A stretch of DNA of 64,000 nt from the NCBI GenBank assembly GCA_023664485.1, contig JAMPFK010000001.1, forward strand, positions 503,102-567,101, given 5' to 3'. Below the pieces are notes generated by a model. The model made no database searches. It was given only the letters and a program-made list of their open reading frames with translations, and was not told the DNA's origin. The position numbers and the translations under genes are program-made. Origin of the DNA: Bacteroides fragilis. Its GTDB lineage: Bacteria > Bacillota > Clostridia > Lachnospirales > Lachnospiraceae. Position 1 is the stretch's first letter; every line of letters begins with the position of its first letter. This document shows positions 1 through 7,660 of the stretch, one piece after another.

Positions 1-764
1 TTCGCCGCCTTCCGCACATCCGCGGTATCGTCCACTAACGCCGGCGGATTGCCTGCGCCCGCGCCGATCGCCCTTTTCCCGGAAGAAAGGACTGCCGTTA
101 CAACGCCGGGGCCGCCCGTCGCTACCAAAAGCGGTATCGCCGGATGCTTCATCATAATCGCACTCGTGTCCATCGTCGGCACTTCCACCGTAACGGCCAC
201 ATTGTCAGGGCCGCCCGCTTCCAGGGAAGCTTCGTTAATCATATTGATGGTAAAAATCGTTGTTTTTTTCGCATTCGGATGGGGATTGAATACGACGGTA
301 TTTCCGCCCGCGATCATACCGATGGAATTGCAGATGACCGTTTCCGACGGATTGGTCGCCGGCGTAATCGCGCCGATAACGCCGAAAGGCCCCATTTCCA
401 CAAGCGTTAAGCCTCTGTCGCCGGACCATGCGATTGTGCTCAGATCCTCGGTTCCCGGCGTATTGTCCGCCGTCAGATGATGCTTCAAAATTTTATCCCC
501 TACGTTTCCCATGCCGGTTTCATTCACGCCCATATTGGCAATGATTTCCGCATTTTCATGCGTTTTTCTTCGGATAGCAGAGATAATCTTTTCTCTCTGG
601 TCCAGCGTCAGATTGCGGACGACCTTCTGCGCTTCGATGGATGCCTTAATGGCGTCGTTCATATCCCTGAATACGCCGTGCATCCCTTCTACCGAACCGG
701 CTATCTGCATATTTGCCATGACTTTCTGTACGATGTCATGAATCATGCTTTCATCTATAGACAC
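1..764 (-). CDS. pduP: CoA-acylating aldehyde dehydrogenase, PduP/EutE type (3' end outside window)
   Basis: This enzyme would oxidise propionaldehyde (or acetaldehyde) to the acyl-CoA inside a microcompartment. The reading frame starts at a GTG at 764, eight bases after AGGAGG, and lies 10 bp inside the 3' end of the upstream gene, so the two are translationally coupled. The first ~18 residues (MSIDESMIHDIVQKVMANMQ) form an amphipathic helix of the encapsulation-peptide kind, followed by the dehydrogenase fold with VEMGPFGVIGAITPATNP and the nucleotide-binding region GAGAGNPPALVDDTADV. About 254 residues are visible of a family of roughly 460-500, and the catalytic Cys lies off the left edge. 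PduP and EutE cannot be told apart here; the neighbouring FucA favours propionaldehyde. Confidence 0.93.
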   Translation of the reverse strand, partial: MSIDESMIHDIVQKVMANMQIAGSVEGMHGVFRDMNDAIKASIEAQKVVRNLTLDQREKIISAIRRKTHENAEIIANMGVNETGMGNVGDKILKHHLTADNTPGTEDLSTIAWSGDRGLTLVEMGPFGVIGAITPATNPSETVICNSIGMIAGGNTVVFNPHPNAKKTTIFTINMINEASLEAGGPDNVAVTVEVPTMDTSAIMMKHPAIPLLVATGGPGVVTAVLSSGKRAIGAGAGNPPALVDDTADVRKAA

Positions 765-1234
765 TTTATTACCTCCTTTAACATGGCTTTTCCATAAGCC
801 GCAAGCTCCGTGTCCTGAACTGCCGTGCCTCCGGACACACCCAGGGCGCCTATCATGGTACTGCCGACCATCAGCGGTTCGCCGCCGCCGAGTATCATCA
901 CTTTTCCATCGTTGGAAAACTGCAGGCCGTACAGATCATGACCGGGCTGGCATAATCGTGATAACTCGCTCGTTGACATCTGAAAAGCGGTCGCCGTATA
1001 GGTCTTATTGAGCGCCACATCAAAGCTGCCGTGATAGGCGCCGTCCATACAATGGACCGCCACCGGGCGCCCCGCCGCATCCGATACGGCGACAACGACA
1101 CGCATTCCCATTTCCTGCGCCTTCTGCTCCACCGCTTCGATCAGTTTCACGGCAAGCTGCAAAGACATCACTTCTTTGACGATCGCTTCGTCAACGAGGT
1201 TCTTTACTATTTTCTCAAGATTATATTTATCCAT
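755..1234 (-). CDS. GlcG/HbpS (PduO C-terminal-like) BMC-associated protein
   Basis: A 159-residue protein of the GlcG/HbpS family (DUF336), which also forms the C-terminal domain of PduO. Family members form small octamers and some bind haem; the role in microcompartments is not settled. The segment from about residue 25 (LQLAVKLIEAVEQKAQEMG) through VVVAVSDAAGRPVAVHCMDGA and ALGVSGGTAVQDTELA is typical. The first ~20 residues (NLEKIVKNLVDEAI) could be an amphipathic encapsulation helix. It sits 3 bp after fucA and overlaps the aldehyde dehydrogenase start by 10 bp, so it is part of the BMC operon. Start ATG at 1234. No corrinoid adenosyltransferase N-terminal domain is present. Confidence 0.85.
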   Translation of the reverse strand: MDKYNLEKIVKNLVDEAIVKEVMSLQLAVKLIEAVEQKAQEMGMRVVVAVSDAAGRPVAVHCMDGAYHGSFDVALNKTYTATAFQMSTSELSRLCQPGHDLYGLQFSNDGKVMILGGGEPLMVGSTMIGALGVSGGTAVQDTELAAYGKAMLKEVIKCL

Positions 1235-1237
1235 AGA

Positions 1238-2035
1238 TTATTTGCCGAGCTGCTCTAAAACTTTCTTCGTAATCGCTGCTACGAGTTCCTGGCTGTCCTG
1301 TGAGCCCGCGGAGGAAGAGCAGGAGCCGCAGTTATGGCAGTTCGCCTTTCCTTTGTTCTGGCACAGGTCCGCCGGATGACGTCCGGGCAGGCCCATTTTT
1401 CTTCTGATCTCGTACAGCTTCTGCACGTTCTCAGGGCTGAACTCTTTCGGGCCGCCAAGCTGTCTTGCCTTATAAAGAAGTTCCGCATAGAACTCAACGG
1501 ATTCCATCTTCATATAAGCCGCCAGAAGATCTGTTGACCAGGTCAATGCGCCGTGGCTTTCGAGCAGCACCGCATCGAAATGCTCCAGATATGGCTCTAC
1601 CGCATCGGGAATCTCCATCGTGGAAGGCGTCCCATAAGGCGCGATCGGAACGCAGCCGAGCGCGATTACCGCTTCCGGCATGATCGGCTGTGTCAGCGGA
1701 ATGCCTGCGATAGCGAAACTTGTCGCAAATGTAGGATGCGCATGGACAACGGAACCAACATCCGGTCTTTTCCTGTAGACGCGCATGTGCATCTTGATTT
1801 CGGAAGAAGGCCGAAAGCCCTTGTTCGCCTGGATTACATTGCCGTCCGCATCTACCTTACAGATAAATTCCGGCGTCATGAATCCTTTGGATACGCCGGT
1901 AGGGGTGCATAAGAATTCATTGTCATTCAGCTTCACGGAGATATTTCCGTCGTTTGCCGCGACCATATTACGGTCGTAAATTCTTTTACCGATGTCGCAG
2001 ATCTGTTTCTTGATTTCATACTCGTTCAGTGCCAT
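1238..2035 (-). CDS. fucA: L-fuculose-phosphate aldolase (class II aldolase/adducin family) with BMC-targeting tail
   Basis: Cleaves L-fuculose-1-phosphate (and possibly L-rhamnulose-1-phosphate) to dihydroxyacetone phosphate and L-lactaldehyde. The 265-residue protein has the family metal site: E79 in RPSSEIKMHM, H98 and H100 in VVHAHP, and H161 in LLESHGAL. The catalytic core ends near residue 215. It is followed by a cysteine-rich linker (C225, C233, C236, C239) and a C-terminal amphipathic helix (residues ~247-265, DSQELVAAITKKVLEQLGK) of the encapsulation-peptide type, so the enzyme is probably cargo of the microcompartment. AAGGAGA lies eight bases before the ATG. The 265-residue length against ~215 for enteric FucA is explained by this tail. 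Confidence 0.92.
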   Translation of the reverse strand: MALNEYEIKKQICDIGKRIYDRNMVAANDGNISVKLNDNEFLCTPTGVSKGFMTPEFICKVDADGNVIQANKGFRPSSEIKMHMRVYRKRPDVGSVVHAHPTFATSFAIAGIPLTQPIMPEAVIALGCVPIAPYGTPSTMEIPDAVEPYLEHFDAVLLESHGALTWSTDLLAAYMKMESVEFYAELLYKARQLGGPKEFSPENVQKLYEIRRKMGLPGRHPADLCQNKGKANCHNCGSCSSSAGSQDSQELVAAITKKVLEQLGK

Positions 2036-2071
2036 TTTGTTCTCCTTTTCTTTATTTGCTTTTATTTACAA

Positions 2072-2099
2072 ATAGAAAGGCCGCTTTGCGGTTTTCTAT
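2072..2099 (-). terminator. Hairpin between eutP-like gene and fucA
   Basis: An imperfect inverted repeat (ATAGAAA...CCGC / GCGG...TTTCTAT on the minus strand) starts at the stop codon of the EutP-like gene and is followed by CTATTT rather than a clean U-run. It may act as a leaky terminator or processing site that sets the ratio of shell/GTPase to enzyme expression. Confidence 0.4.
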
Positions 2100-2557
2100 T
2101 TCGGTTCCTGTGCCCATGGAAGTACGTCGCCGGACTCGCTCAGATACTCCAGAATCTCAGCCACGCCTTCGTTCGCCTTAGAATTGACGAAAAAGATTTT
2201 CTTGCAGCCCGTCAGCCTGAGCCACTTCGCGGCCTGTTCCGGGTTCGCATCCTCTCTGTCGATTTTCGTAACGATGCCGATGACGTCCCTGTTCACCATA
2301 CAGGTGATATTGGGCGGATAGAGGGAGTAAGGCTCGTTCGCCGCGAGCAGCAGCCCCACCACATCTGCCTCGTAGGAATAGAGCGCCAGCGCCCTTCCGA
2401 GTTTCGCCGTCTGGGCGTATTCGCCCGGCGTATCGATGATGACGTCAAAGTAATTAACGTACTGTGTCTTCTTATAAGTAATGGTTTCGCCTTTCAGCGC
2501 CTGTGTCAGCGTCGTCTTGCCCGCTTCGCTGCGCCCTATCAATATCAGTCTTTTCAT
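2096..2557 (-). CDS. eutP: EutP/PduV family small GTPase-like protein
   Basis: A 153-residue P-loop protein of the EutP/PduV family found in ethanolamine, propanediol and other BMC operons. The family is proposed to act as GTPase or acetate kinase and to associate with the shell. Walker A is GRSEAGKTTL (residues 8-17), the switch-like DTPGEY is near residue 43, and the base-recognition motif TKID near residue 110 is present. It starts with an ATGA overlap at the end of the shell-protein gene, which indicates tight coupling to shell synthesis. The family assignment is firm, but the cellular role is not. Confidence 0.9.
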   Translation of the reverse strand: MKRLILIGRSEAGKTTLTQALKGETITYKKTQYVNYFDVIIDTPGEYAQTAKLGRALALYSYEADVVGLLLAANEPYSLYPPNITCMVNRDVIGIVTKIDREDANPEQAAKWLRLTGCKKIFFVNSKANEGVAEILEYLSESGDVLPWAQEPK

Positions 2558-2907
2558 GTTCTTGTAATCTTGCAGACGGTATAGTGAAGCGTCTCCTCCG
2601 TATAGAGAAGGATCGCCTGTATCGCCGCCTCTACCTGTGAAACCGTACCCGTAACGATGAGCGAACCGGAAAACCTGTCCACAAATCCCAGTTCCACGCC
2701 CGATGATTTCATCGCGATATCGGCGATGATGATTGCCGTCTCCGCCGGGCTTATCGTCAATACACCGATGGCGGAACGGGCGTATTCCACGGCGGGGTTC
2801 AGGCCTAACTTCTCGTAAAGAATGTTATCCGGGTTGGCGATGATATGCGCCAGCGTAATCTGTTTTCCCGGAACGAGCTCCTGTATGATTCTCTGTTTGT
2901 CTTCCAT
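2554..2907 (-). CDS. eutS: BMC shell protein, EutS/PduU type (circularly permuted BMC domain)
   Basis: A 117-residue single-BMC-domain shell hexamer subunit. The N-terminus ME-KQRIIQELVPGKQITLAHIIA and the segment IGVLTISPAETAIIIADIAMK are characteristic of the EutS/PduU permuted class, in which an N-terminal extension forms a beta-barrel cap over the pore. It is the first gene of the operon. The start ATG at 2907 is only weakly supported by the G-rich GCGGGGG upstream. The next gene overlaps its stop by 4 bp. No other shell protein is visible; pentamer and trimer subunits must lie beyond the left edge. Confidence 0.93.
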   Translation of the reverse strand: MEDKQRIIQELVPGKQITLAHIIANPDNILYEKLGLNPAVEYARSAIGVLTISPAETAIIIADIAMKSSGVELGFVDRFSGSLIVTGTVSQVEAAIQAILLYTEETLHYTVCKITRT

Positions 2908-2982
2908 TTAAAAATCCCCCGCTTTTGCAGTTTCCCCGGCTGGATAACGCCGTCAGTCTGTCTACTGTCTCCGATATAACAT

Positions 2983-3011
2983 ATTATACGGTATGTCCCC
3001 TCTAAAGTCAA
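2983..3011 (-). promoter_or_regulatory. Promoter of the BMC operon
   Basis: On the minus strand TTGACT (3006-3011) is separated by exactly 17 bp from TATAAT (2983-2988), which is near-consensus sigma-A. The leader to the eutS start is about 70 nt and contains a small CGGC/GCCG hairpin but no recognised riboswitch, and no EutV-type ANTAR double hairpin was identified. Confidence 0.8.
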
Positions 3012-3161
3012 TACAGATTCAACATAAAACAACATTTTCTTTCTTCCGTTTTTGACCGTTTTCGGATTTTAAAGCGGGGAAAAATTCTATTTTTTTCTGT
3101 TTTTGGTTGGGATTTGTTGGGTTTGTGTGGGGTTGGACGGGGCTTCCCGCAAGGAAAAGTC

Positions 3162-3734
3162 TTATTCTCTTTTTAATCTGTCATACAATATTTCTTCTTC
3201 TCCTGTTGAAAGAGTTACTTTCTTTTTATACAGCAGCGTCCATGATGACTGATTTTTTGTATAATCCATTTTATTCTGTGGAAAAAATGAACGGCAAAAT
3301 AGTTTCCATCCTTGTTCTCTGCCAGAAACAAAAATATATTTTTCCTTCTGTATTGTTTTTCATTATGTAATCTGATTTAATAACCGAATACGCATTAAGT
3401 TTCCGGTTGTATTTAAAAATTGTATCGTTACTGTCAATCATGCTTTCCAGAAAAGGAAACATATCTATTCTGTCTGCAATTTTATAATACAGGTCGGACG
3501 ACTGGAGCTGCTCCGCCATTATTCGACGCTCTTATATTGCATCAAATATTTTTCCTCTGTCACGGACTAATTCCGGTCTGTCAGTCAAATATTGAAGTCC
3601 CATTAAGTGAAAGCATTCTTTTTGTCAAAATTTATCTGTAATGGAATAGATATAGTTTTTCTTCCCAATACCAGATGATATTCTTTATCCAACAGTTTTT
3701 CGAAAGCATCCACACAGTCATATACATTACGCAT
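3162..3734 (-). pseudogene. Decayed PBECR4-domain protein
   Basis: Reading three frames together reconstructs a ~190-residue protein of a family common in clostridia and phages (PBECR4-type, putative RNase-like barnase/EndoU/colicin superfamily). The pieces are: from ATG 3734 (AGAGG 9 bases upstream) EYHLVLGRKTISIPLQINFD; then after a one-base loss in an A-run FHLMGLQYLTDRPELVRDRG; an in-frame TAA; IADRIDMFPFLESMIDSND and FKYNRKLNAYSVIKSDYIM; and a further frame change into FCRSFFPQNKMDYTKNQ through to a TAA at 3162-3164. There are two frameshifts and one nonsense codon, so it is not expected to make the full protein. Confidence 0.75.
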
Positions 3735-3750
3735 CGGATTTACCTCTTTT

Positions 3751-3784
3751 TAAAACAAAAAGCTCCGCTTTCGCAGAGCTTTTC
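3751..3784 (-). terminator. Intrinsic terminator of the candidate small RNA
   Basis: On the minus strand AAAAGCTC...GAGCTTTT pairs around a GAAA-containing loop and is followed by TTTTTGTTTT. It ends the ~165-nt transcript predicted from the promoter at 3926-3956 and sits just before the PBECR4 remnant. Confidence 0.75.
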
Positions 3785-3919
3785 CGACGTTTTCTTTCAA
3801 CTGTATATACAGCCCAGCCAGAACGCGGTAAACGTCAAACCCATTCAAAGCTCGTAAGGCACTGCTTTCTGGCACAACACCTTATATCAACGCTTTAACC
3901 GACACTCAGGTTGCCCGTC
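3752..3919 (-). ncRNA. Candidate structured small RNA (~165 nt)
   Basis: Between a TATAAT box and an intrinsic terminator there is no convincing reading frame, but several long-range pairings exist on the minus strand: GACG near the 5' end with CGTC near the 3' end, CAA(C)CTG with CAGTTG inside it, and GCCAGA with TCTGGC as an inner helix. Size and layout resemble 6S RNA or other conserved Firmicute RNAs such as the raiA-type motif, but neither could be confirmed by reading alone. A 15-codon ORF within it (MGLTFTAFWLGCIYS) lacks a ribosome binding site. Confidence 0.45.
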
Positions 3920-3925
3920 TTTATT

Positions 3926-3956
3926 ATTATAGTACAATGCACATAAAATATATCAA
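3926..3956 (-). promoter_or_regulatory. Promoter upstream of the candidate small RNA
   Basis: On the minus strand TTGATA (3951-3956) and TATAAT (3926-3931) are separated by 19 bp. The -10 is perfect, but the spacing is long, so strength is uncertain. Confidence 0.45.
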
Positions 3957-3983
3957 TCAGAACTGCCGGAAAACACAAAGCTT

Positions 3984-4877
3984 TTATGATTCCACCCACC
4001 ACCTGATGACCTTCGGCGTGCCGTCTTTTTCCCATGTAATCAAAAACTGCGCCGTCGCAACATTATGCACGATTCCGCCTTCCCCATACAGATACTCCGA
4101 TGCCTGTAATGCCCTTTTTCCCTCATATTCCACGACGCAAAGGTCATAAAAGCCCCTCGCATTGCCGCCCACGAGATGCGGGCTGTCAGGAATTCTCATT
4201 CCTTCGATATTTTCCCCGCGAAACGCAATCAATTCGTCAAAATAGGGACAGTATGCGCTGTAAACATCTTTTTCCGGCTCCTGAACGAGTTCCACCCTGA
4301 GCCCGCAGTCGTAATCTTCCTCTAAATCGGAAGGCAGCGCCAGCCGCTCTATGGCGTGGTCCCTGTATCGAAAAACAGCCTTGTAAGAGTCGCCAGCCGC
4401 GCCGCAGCCCGTTCCACCCGCGCTGAACACGATTTCTATATTTTCATCGTTGTCGATGTCCGCCCAGAAGGCGTCGAACCAGCCGCAGAAAGAGCAGGCT
4501 TCTTCTTCAAAGCAGTATGGTCTGTCATCGTTTAAGTAAAGCCACAGGCTGCCCGAACCATAAGCCGGGCGTTCCTCTGCATCCTGTACCATGACGAGCA
4601 TATCCGGCTGCCCGTTTTCGTCGATATCGTCGATTAACAGACCGGTCAGCGCCATGCCGCCATCCCGGAAAATCTGGTCTTGTAAAAGGCGGCCGAACAA
4701 TTTTTCCGCAGTCCCCGCTTCCACATTCTGTTCTTCTGCCTTTTCCAGAAAAAGCTGCCCGTTCTCCTTTATCCAGCCTTCGATGGGCATTGCCTCTTCT
4801 GGCATGTCCGTTATATCCGGCGTTCCAATGCGCAGTAAGAGTATCAGTATTTTCCCGGCTTTTCCAATCCAGTTCAT
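3984..4877 (-). CDS. Uncharacterised protein with VCBS/EF-hand-like calcium loops
   Basis: A 297-residue protein of unknown function. Two acidic loops, DIDENGQPDM and DIDNDENIEIVF, sit in beta-strand contexts like the FG-GAP/VCBS or dockerin-type calcium motifs of surface proteins. The N-terminus carries a short hydrophobic run (KILILLLRIG) that may be a membrane anchor; no lipobox is present. I chose the ATG at 4877 because AAGGAAGG lies upstream; the open frame continues to 4928, but that extension lies inside a MITE and is probably an artefact of the insertion. The gene is monocistronic. Confidence 0.65.
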   Translation of the reverse strand: MNWIGKAGKILILLLRIGTPDITDMPEEAMPIEGWIKENGQLFLEKAEEQNVEAGTAEKLFGRLLQDQIFRDGGMALTGLLIDDIDENGQPDMLVMVQDAEERPAYGSGSLWLYLNDDRPYCFEEEACSFCGWFDAFWADIDNDENIEIVFSAGGTGCGAAGDSYKAVFRYRDHAIERLALPSDLEEDYDCGLRVELVQEPEKDVYSAYCPYFDELIAFRGENIEGMRIPDSPHLVGGNARGFYDLCVVEYEGKRALQASEYLYGEGGIVHNVATAQFLITWEKDGTPKVIRWWVES

Positions 4878-4913
4878 TGCAATCGAGTCCTTCCTTTTTC
4901 CGCATCTTTTTTC

Positions 4914-5016
4914 TATAGTTAACGACATTAGAAACAGCCTTTTCGGACTTGTAAAAGCTTACCTATATGGTTTCTGCAAGAGCCGGAAAGAGCAATTTAT
5001 TATGTCATTTACTATA
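4914..5016 (+). mobile_element. MITE copy 1 (103 bp)
   Basis: A 103-bp element bounded by TATAGTTAACGACAT and an inverted ATGTCATTTACTATA, consistent with TA target duplication. It is nearly identical to copies at 23980-24082 (same orientation) and 7492-7594 (inverted). It lies at the 5' edge of the 3984-4877 gene and donates a spurious upstream start codon. Confidence 0.85.
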
Positions 5017-5038
5017 AATATACAGTAACGGAAGCATA

Positions 5039-5077
5039 CATCATAGTTGTATCAAAACTGCATCATAGTTGCATCAT
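5039..5077 (+). repeat. Short tandem repeats upstream of the PHP gene
   Basis: CATCATAGTTG occurs at 5039-5049 and 5061-5071 (22-bp period, two helical turns), with a third partial CATCAT at 5072. The array ends 16 bp before the -35 box of the PHP gene promoter, a position suitable for an activator. Confidence 0.5.
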
Positions 5078-5092
5078 TTTTTCTTTTTGCGC

Positions 5093-5121
5093 TTTACTTT
5101 ATCGGGTACAGGCAATATAAT
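5093..5121 (+). promoter_or_regulatory. Promoter of the PHP-domain gene
   Basis: TTTACT (5093-5098), 17-bp spacer, TATAAT (5116-5121), 22 bp before the ATG at 5144. Confidence 0.65.
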
Positions 5122-5143
5122 ACTCACAGGAAAGGAGACATCC

Positions 5144-5899
5144 ATGCAGACGATTCCCATTTTAGCAGATATTCATACGCATTGTATCGCCAGCGGCCAC
5201 GGCACGCACGACACGATTACGGATATGGCACGCGCGGCGGCCGGGCGTTCGTTATGCGTTCTCGGTCTGTCCGACCACGGTCCGGCGACGCCGGGCGCGG
5301 CGGACAGCTCTTATTTCCGGAATCTGCTGCTGGCGGAGCGGAAACGTTTCGGCGTCTCGCTTTTTTATGGTGCGGAGCTGAATATCCTGAACGAAAACGG
5401 TGGCGTGGATTTAGATGACTCCCTCATTCAGGCGCTGGATTATGCGTTCGTCAGCATTCATCCGCCGACCTTCCGAAACAGCGCGGCAGATTCCGGCAGC
5501 GATGTTTATACCCGCGCTGGCGCCATCGATTCCAACACCAACGCTTATGTTCAGGCGATGAAGCATCCGGGCGTTCGTTTTCTCGGCCATCCCGACGACG
5601 GACGTTTTCCGGTGGACTATGAACGGCTCTTATCCGCTGCCAAAGAAAATCATGTTTATCCCGAAATCAACAACGCTTCCCTGATGCCGGATGCGTACCG
5701 GACAGATGGGCGCCGCAATTCAATACGGATTCTTTCTCTCTGTAAAAAGATGCAGCTCCCGGTCTTGCTTTCCAGCGACAGTCATGGAAAAGAGCATATC
5801 GGGGATATGAGGTATATTATGCCGCTGCTTACGGAATGCGATTTTCCCCGGCGGCTTGTTATGAACTTCGATTTGGGGTTGCTGTATCGGGTATTGTAA
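5144..5899 (+). CDS. PHP-domain phosphatase/hydrolase (YcdX-like)
   Basis: A 251-residue metal-dependent hydrolase of the polymerase-and-histidinol-phosphatase family. The metal ligands are visible in order: DIHTH (residues 9-13), LSDHGP (~43), AELN (~77), SIHPP (~106), GHPDDGRFPVDY and a terminal SSDSHGKEHIG. The layout matches the YcdX/YtvI class of stand-alone phosphatases rather than a polymerase domain. The start at ATG 5144 is set by AAAGGAGA; a longer open frame upstream has no site. It is monocistronic with its own promoter, and the substrate is unknown. Confidence 0.85.
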   Translation: MQTIPILADIHTHCIASGHGTHDTITDMARAAAGRSLCVLGLSDHGPATPGAADSSYFRNLLLAERKRFGVSLFYGAELNILNENGGVDLDDSLIQALDYAFVSIHPPTFRNSAADSGSDVYTRAGAIDSNTNAYVQAMKHPGVRFLGHPDDGRFPVDYERLLSAAKENHVYPEINNASLMPDAYRTDGRRNSIRILSLCKKMQLPVLLSSDSHGKEHIGDMRYIMPLLTECDFPRRLVMNFDLGLLYRVL

Positions 5900-6203
5900 T
5901 GAAAATTTATGCTTATAAAAATTTTACTGTTGTAAAAATTTTACTGTTGTAAAATGTCGCTTTCTGTATTAAAATATTGGATATATTACGCGAAAGGCCA
6001 AATTCATGTTCTGGAAAATGACGAATCTTCAACTGAAAAAAGGTAACATTTTTCTCCTTTATGGGGATAGTGCGCCTATTTTCAGGAAGATTTGCAGGGA
6101 AATGGAATTATAAACGTTTTCGGAACCTCTGTTCATGCAGATTTGAGAAAGCAGCGCATTATCTTCTTAACGATTCTAAAATTACAGTTAAGGAGATTTT
6201 TTT
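5900..6203. other. Intergenic region with a perfect 17-bp tandem repeat
   Basis: The 304-bp gap between the PHP and MFS genes contains a perfect two-copy tandem of AAAAATTTTACTGTTGT (5917-5950). No ORF, RNA or clear promoter was recognised in the remainder. The MFS ribosome binding site AAGGAG is at its right end. Confidence 0.5.
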
Positions 6204-7310
6204 ATGTTCAATCTTAAAAAACAAATATCGAAATTATACTTATCCTCTGTGCTTGGCAGCTTATCGCTGACGGGCGCATGGGTGGCAATCCTTGCGGCAA
6301 GGGGTTACAGCCTGGTGGAAATCGGGCTGGCCGAAACCGTTTTTCACATAACGAGCCTTCTGTTCGAGATTCCGTCAGGCGTTCTTGCCGATGTGTTCGG
6401 AAGGAAGACCACGCTGCTCGTCAGCACTGCCCTGCGAATGACCGGGGCCGTTATCATGATATTCTCCGGCAATTTATTTATGGTATGCGCTTCCCTCACA
6501 TTCCACGCCATGGGCTACAACTTTTCGTCCGGTTCGGGGGATGCGCTCGCATACGATTCCCTGAAAGCCGCACAGCGCGAGGACTATTATGAAAAATATG
6601 CTTCAAATCAGATGGTCATCCATCGGCTTTGCAGCGGCATTTCCACCCTGTGCGCCGGATTCGCCCTTTTCATCGGACATCGGGCGGCCTATGGTACGGA
6701 CATCCTGATGGGTATGGTACAAATCGGCATACTCATATCGTTAAAGGAAAACCGCATAGACCGGCATAACGACGTCAGCAGAAAAAAGATGCTCGACTCC
6801 ATCAAAAAAGAATTGCTGTCATGCTTTATCACGAGCCTTTCTTTTTTAAAAAGGCAAAAGAAGGCCCTGTTTCTGATGTTCTGCAATTCGTTGGTCGGCG
6901 CCGTTGATGTTTTATTGTTGTTTTTCCTTCAGGCAAAGCTTCCGGAAGCCGGCATACCAAAACCGTTTCTGGGCTTCGCTTTGTTTTTTATGGAAACAGG
7001 GGGGATTCCCGGTGCAAAAATCATCCTCAGATGTGAAAAGCTGCGCTATAAAAGCATATTTGCAATCGCCGCATTTCTCGTTTTTTCAGGTGTCCTGATC
7101 GAGCATACCGGAATGTATGTTCTTATGGCGATTGGCGGTTTTATCGCCGCATTCAGTGATGATGCGCTCCAGGTAAGAACAAATACCATTCTTCAGGATA
7201 TGTTTCCTTCCGAGCAGCGGGCGACGCTGATTTCGGTGGAATCGTTTACCTTTTCCATGATTATGATCATATTATCGCCGCTCGCCGGAGTTCTGTTTTC
7301 GCACTGGTAG
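6204..7310 (+). CDS. Major facilitator superfamily transporter
   Basis: A 368-residue membrane protein of the DHA1-like efflux branch of MFS. Signature motif A, GVLADVFGRKTTLL, follows TM2 (residues ~66-79). About eleven hydrophobic segments are seen, with the central cytoplasmic loop around residues 185-205 (ENRIDRHNDVSRKK). AAGGAG lies eight bases upstream of the ATG. The protein ends abruptly in the last predicted membrane segment (LAGVLFSHW then TAG); reading through the TAG gives a further 22 codons, so the C-terminus may have been shortened by a nonsense change. The substrate is unknown. Confidence 0.85.
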   Translation: MFNLKKQISKLYLSSVLGSLSLTGAWVAILAARGYSLVEIGLAETVFHITSLLFEIPSGVLADVFGRKTTLLVSTALRMTGAVIMIFSGNLFMVCASLTFHAMGYNFSSGSGDALAYDSLKAAQREDYYEKYASNQMVIHRLCSGISTLCAGFALFIGHRAAYGTDILMGMVQIGILISLKENRIDRHNDVSRKKMLDSIKKELLSCFITSLSFLKRQKKALFLMFCNSLVGAVDVLLLFFLQAKLPEAGIPKPFLGFALFFMETGGIPGAKIILRCEKLRYKSIFAIAAFLVFSGVLIEHTGMYVLMAIGGFIAAFSDDALQVRTNTILQDMFPSEQRATLISVESFTFSMIMIILSPLAGVLFSHW

Positions 7311-7356
7311 GCGGCTGCCGCTTACAGGGCATTCAGAATGTATTCAGGAAAATGCG

Positions 7357-7393
7357 AAAAGGCGCTTTAAGTCATATTTTAAAGCGCCTTTTT
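7357..7393 (+). terminator. Strong intrinsic terminator after the MFS gene
   Basis: AAAAGGCGCTTTAA pairs perfectly with TTAAAGCGCCTTTT around a short loop and is followed by a T-run. Confidence 0.9.
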
Positions 7394-7491
7394 CCGATGA
7401 GCGGTAATAATCGTATAGCTGTGAGCATTCACCGTGACAATACAGCCATCCACGAAGATATACCAGTTTTTGCCTTTTCTCTATCTAATAA

Positions 7492-7594
7492 TATAGTAAA
7501 CGACATAACAAATTGCTCTTTTCAGCTCTTACAAAAGCCATATACGCAAGCTTTTACAAGGCCGAAATGGCAATTTCCAATATCGTTAACTATA
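7492..7594 (-). mobile_element. MITE copy 2 (103 bp, inverted)
   Basis: The reverse complement matches copies 1 and 3 over the whole 103 bp with a limited number of substitutions. The ends are TATAGTAAACGACAT and ATCGTTAACTATA. It lies between the MFS terminator and the 3' end of the parA-partner gene. Confidence 0.85.
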
Positions 7595-7660
7595 AGTTGA
7601 TAAAAAAGCATTTTGCAAGTACCTGATTAATCCCGGTTTATAGCATCATGCTAAACTTCT

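Noticed and set aside
49..480. Plus-strand open frame of 143 codons
   Set aside because: Antisense to the aldehyde dehydrogenase; the opposite strand has clear family motifs and a strong ribosome binding site.
2908..2982. Riboswitch or ANTAR-type double hairpin in the BMC leader
   Set aside because: Only a short CGGC/GCCG stem is visible; no cobalamin-box or paired ANTAR hexaloop motif was found.
3271..3519. 82-residue minus-strand frame as a gene of its own
   Set aside because: Upstream and downstream frames continue the same protein; it is the central part of the PBECR4 pseudogene.
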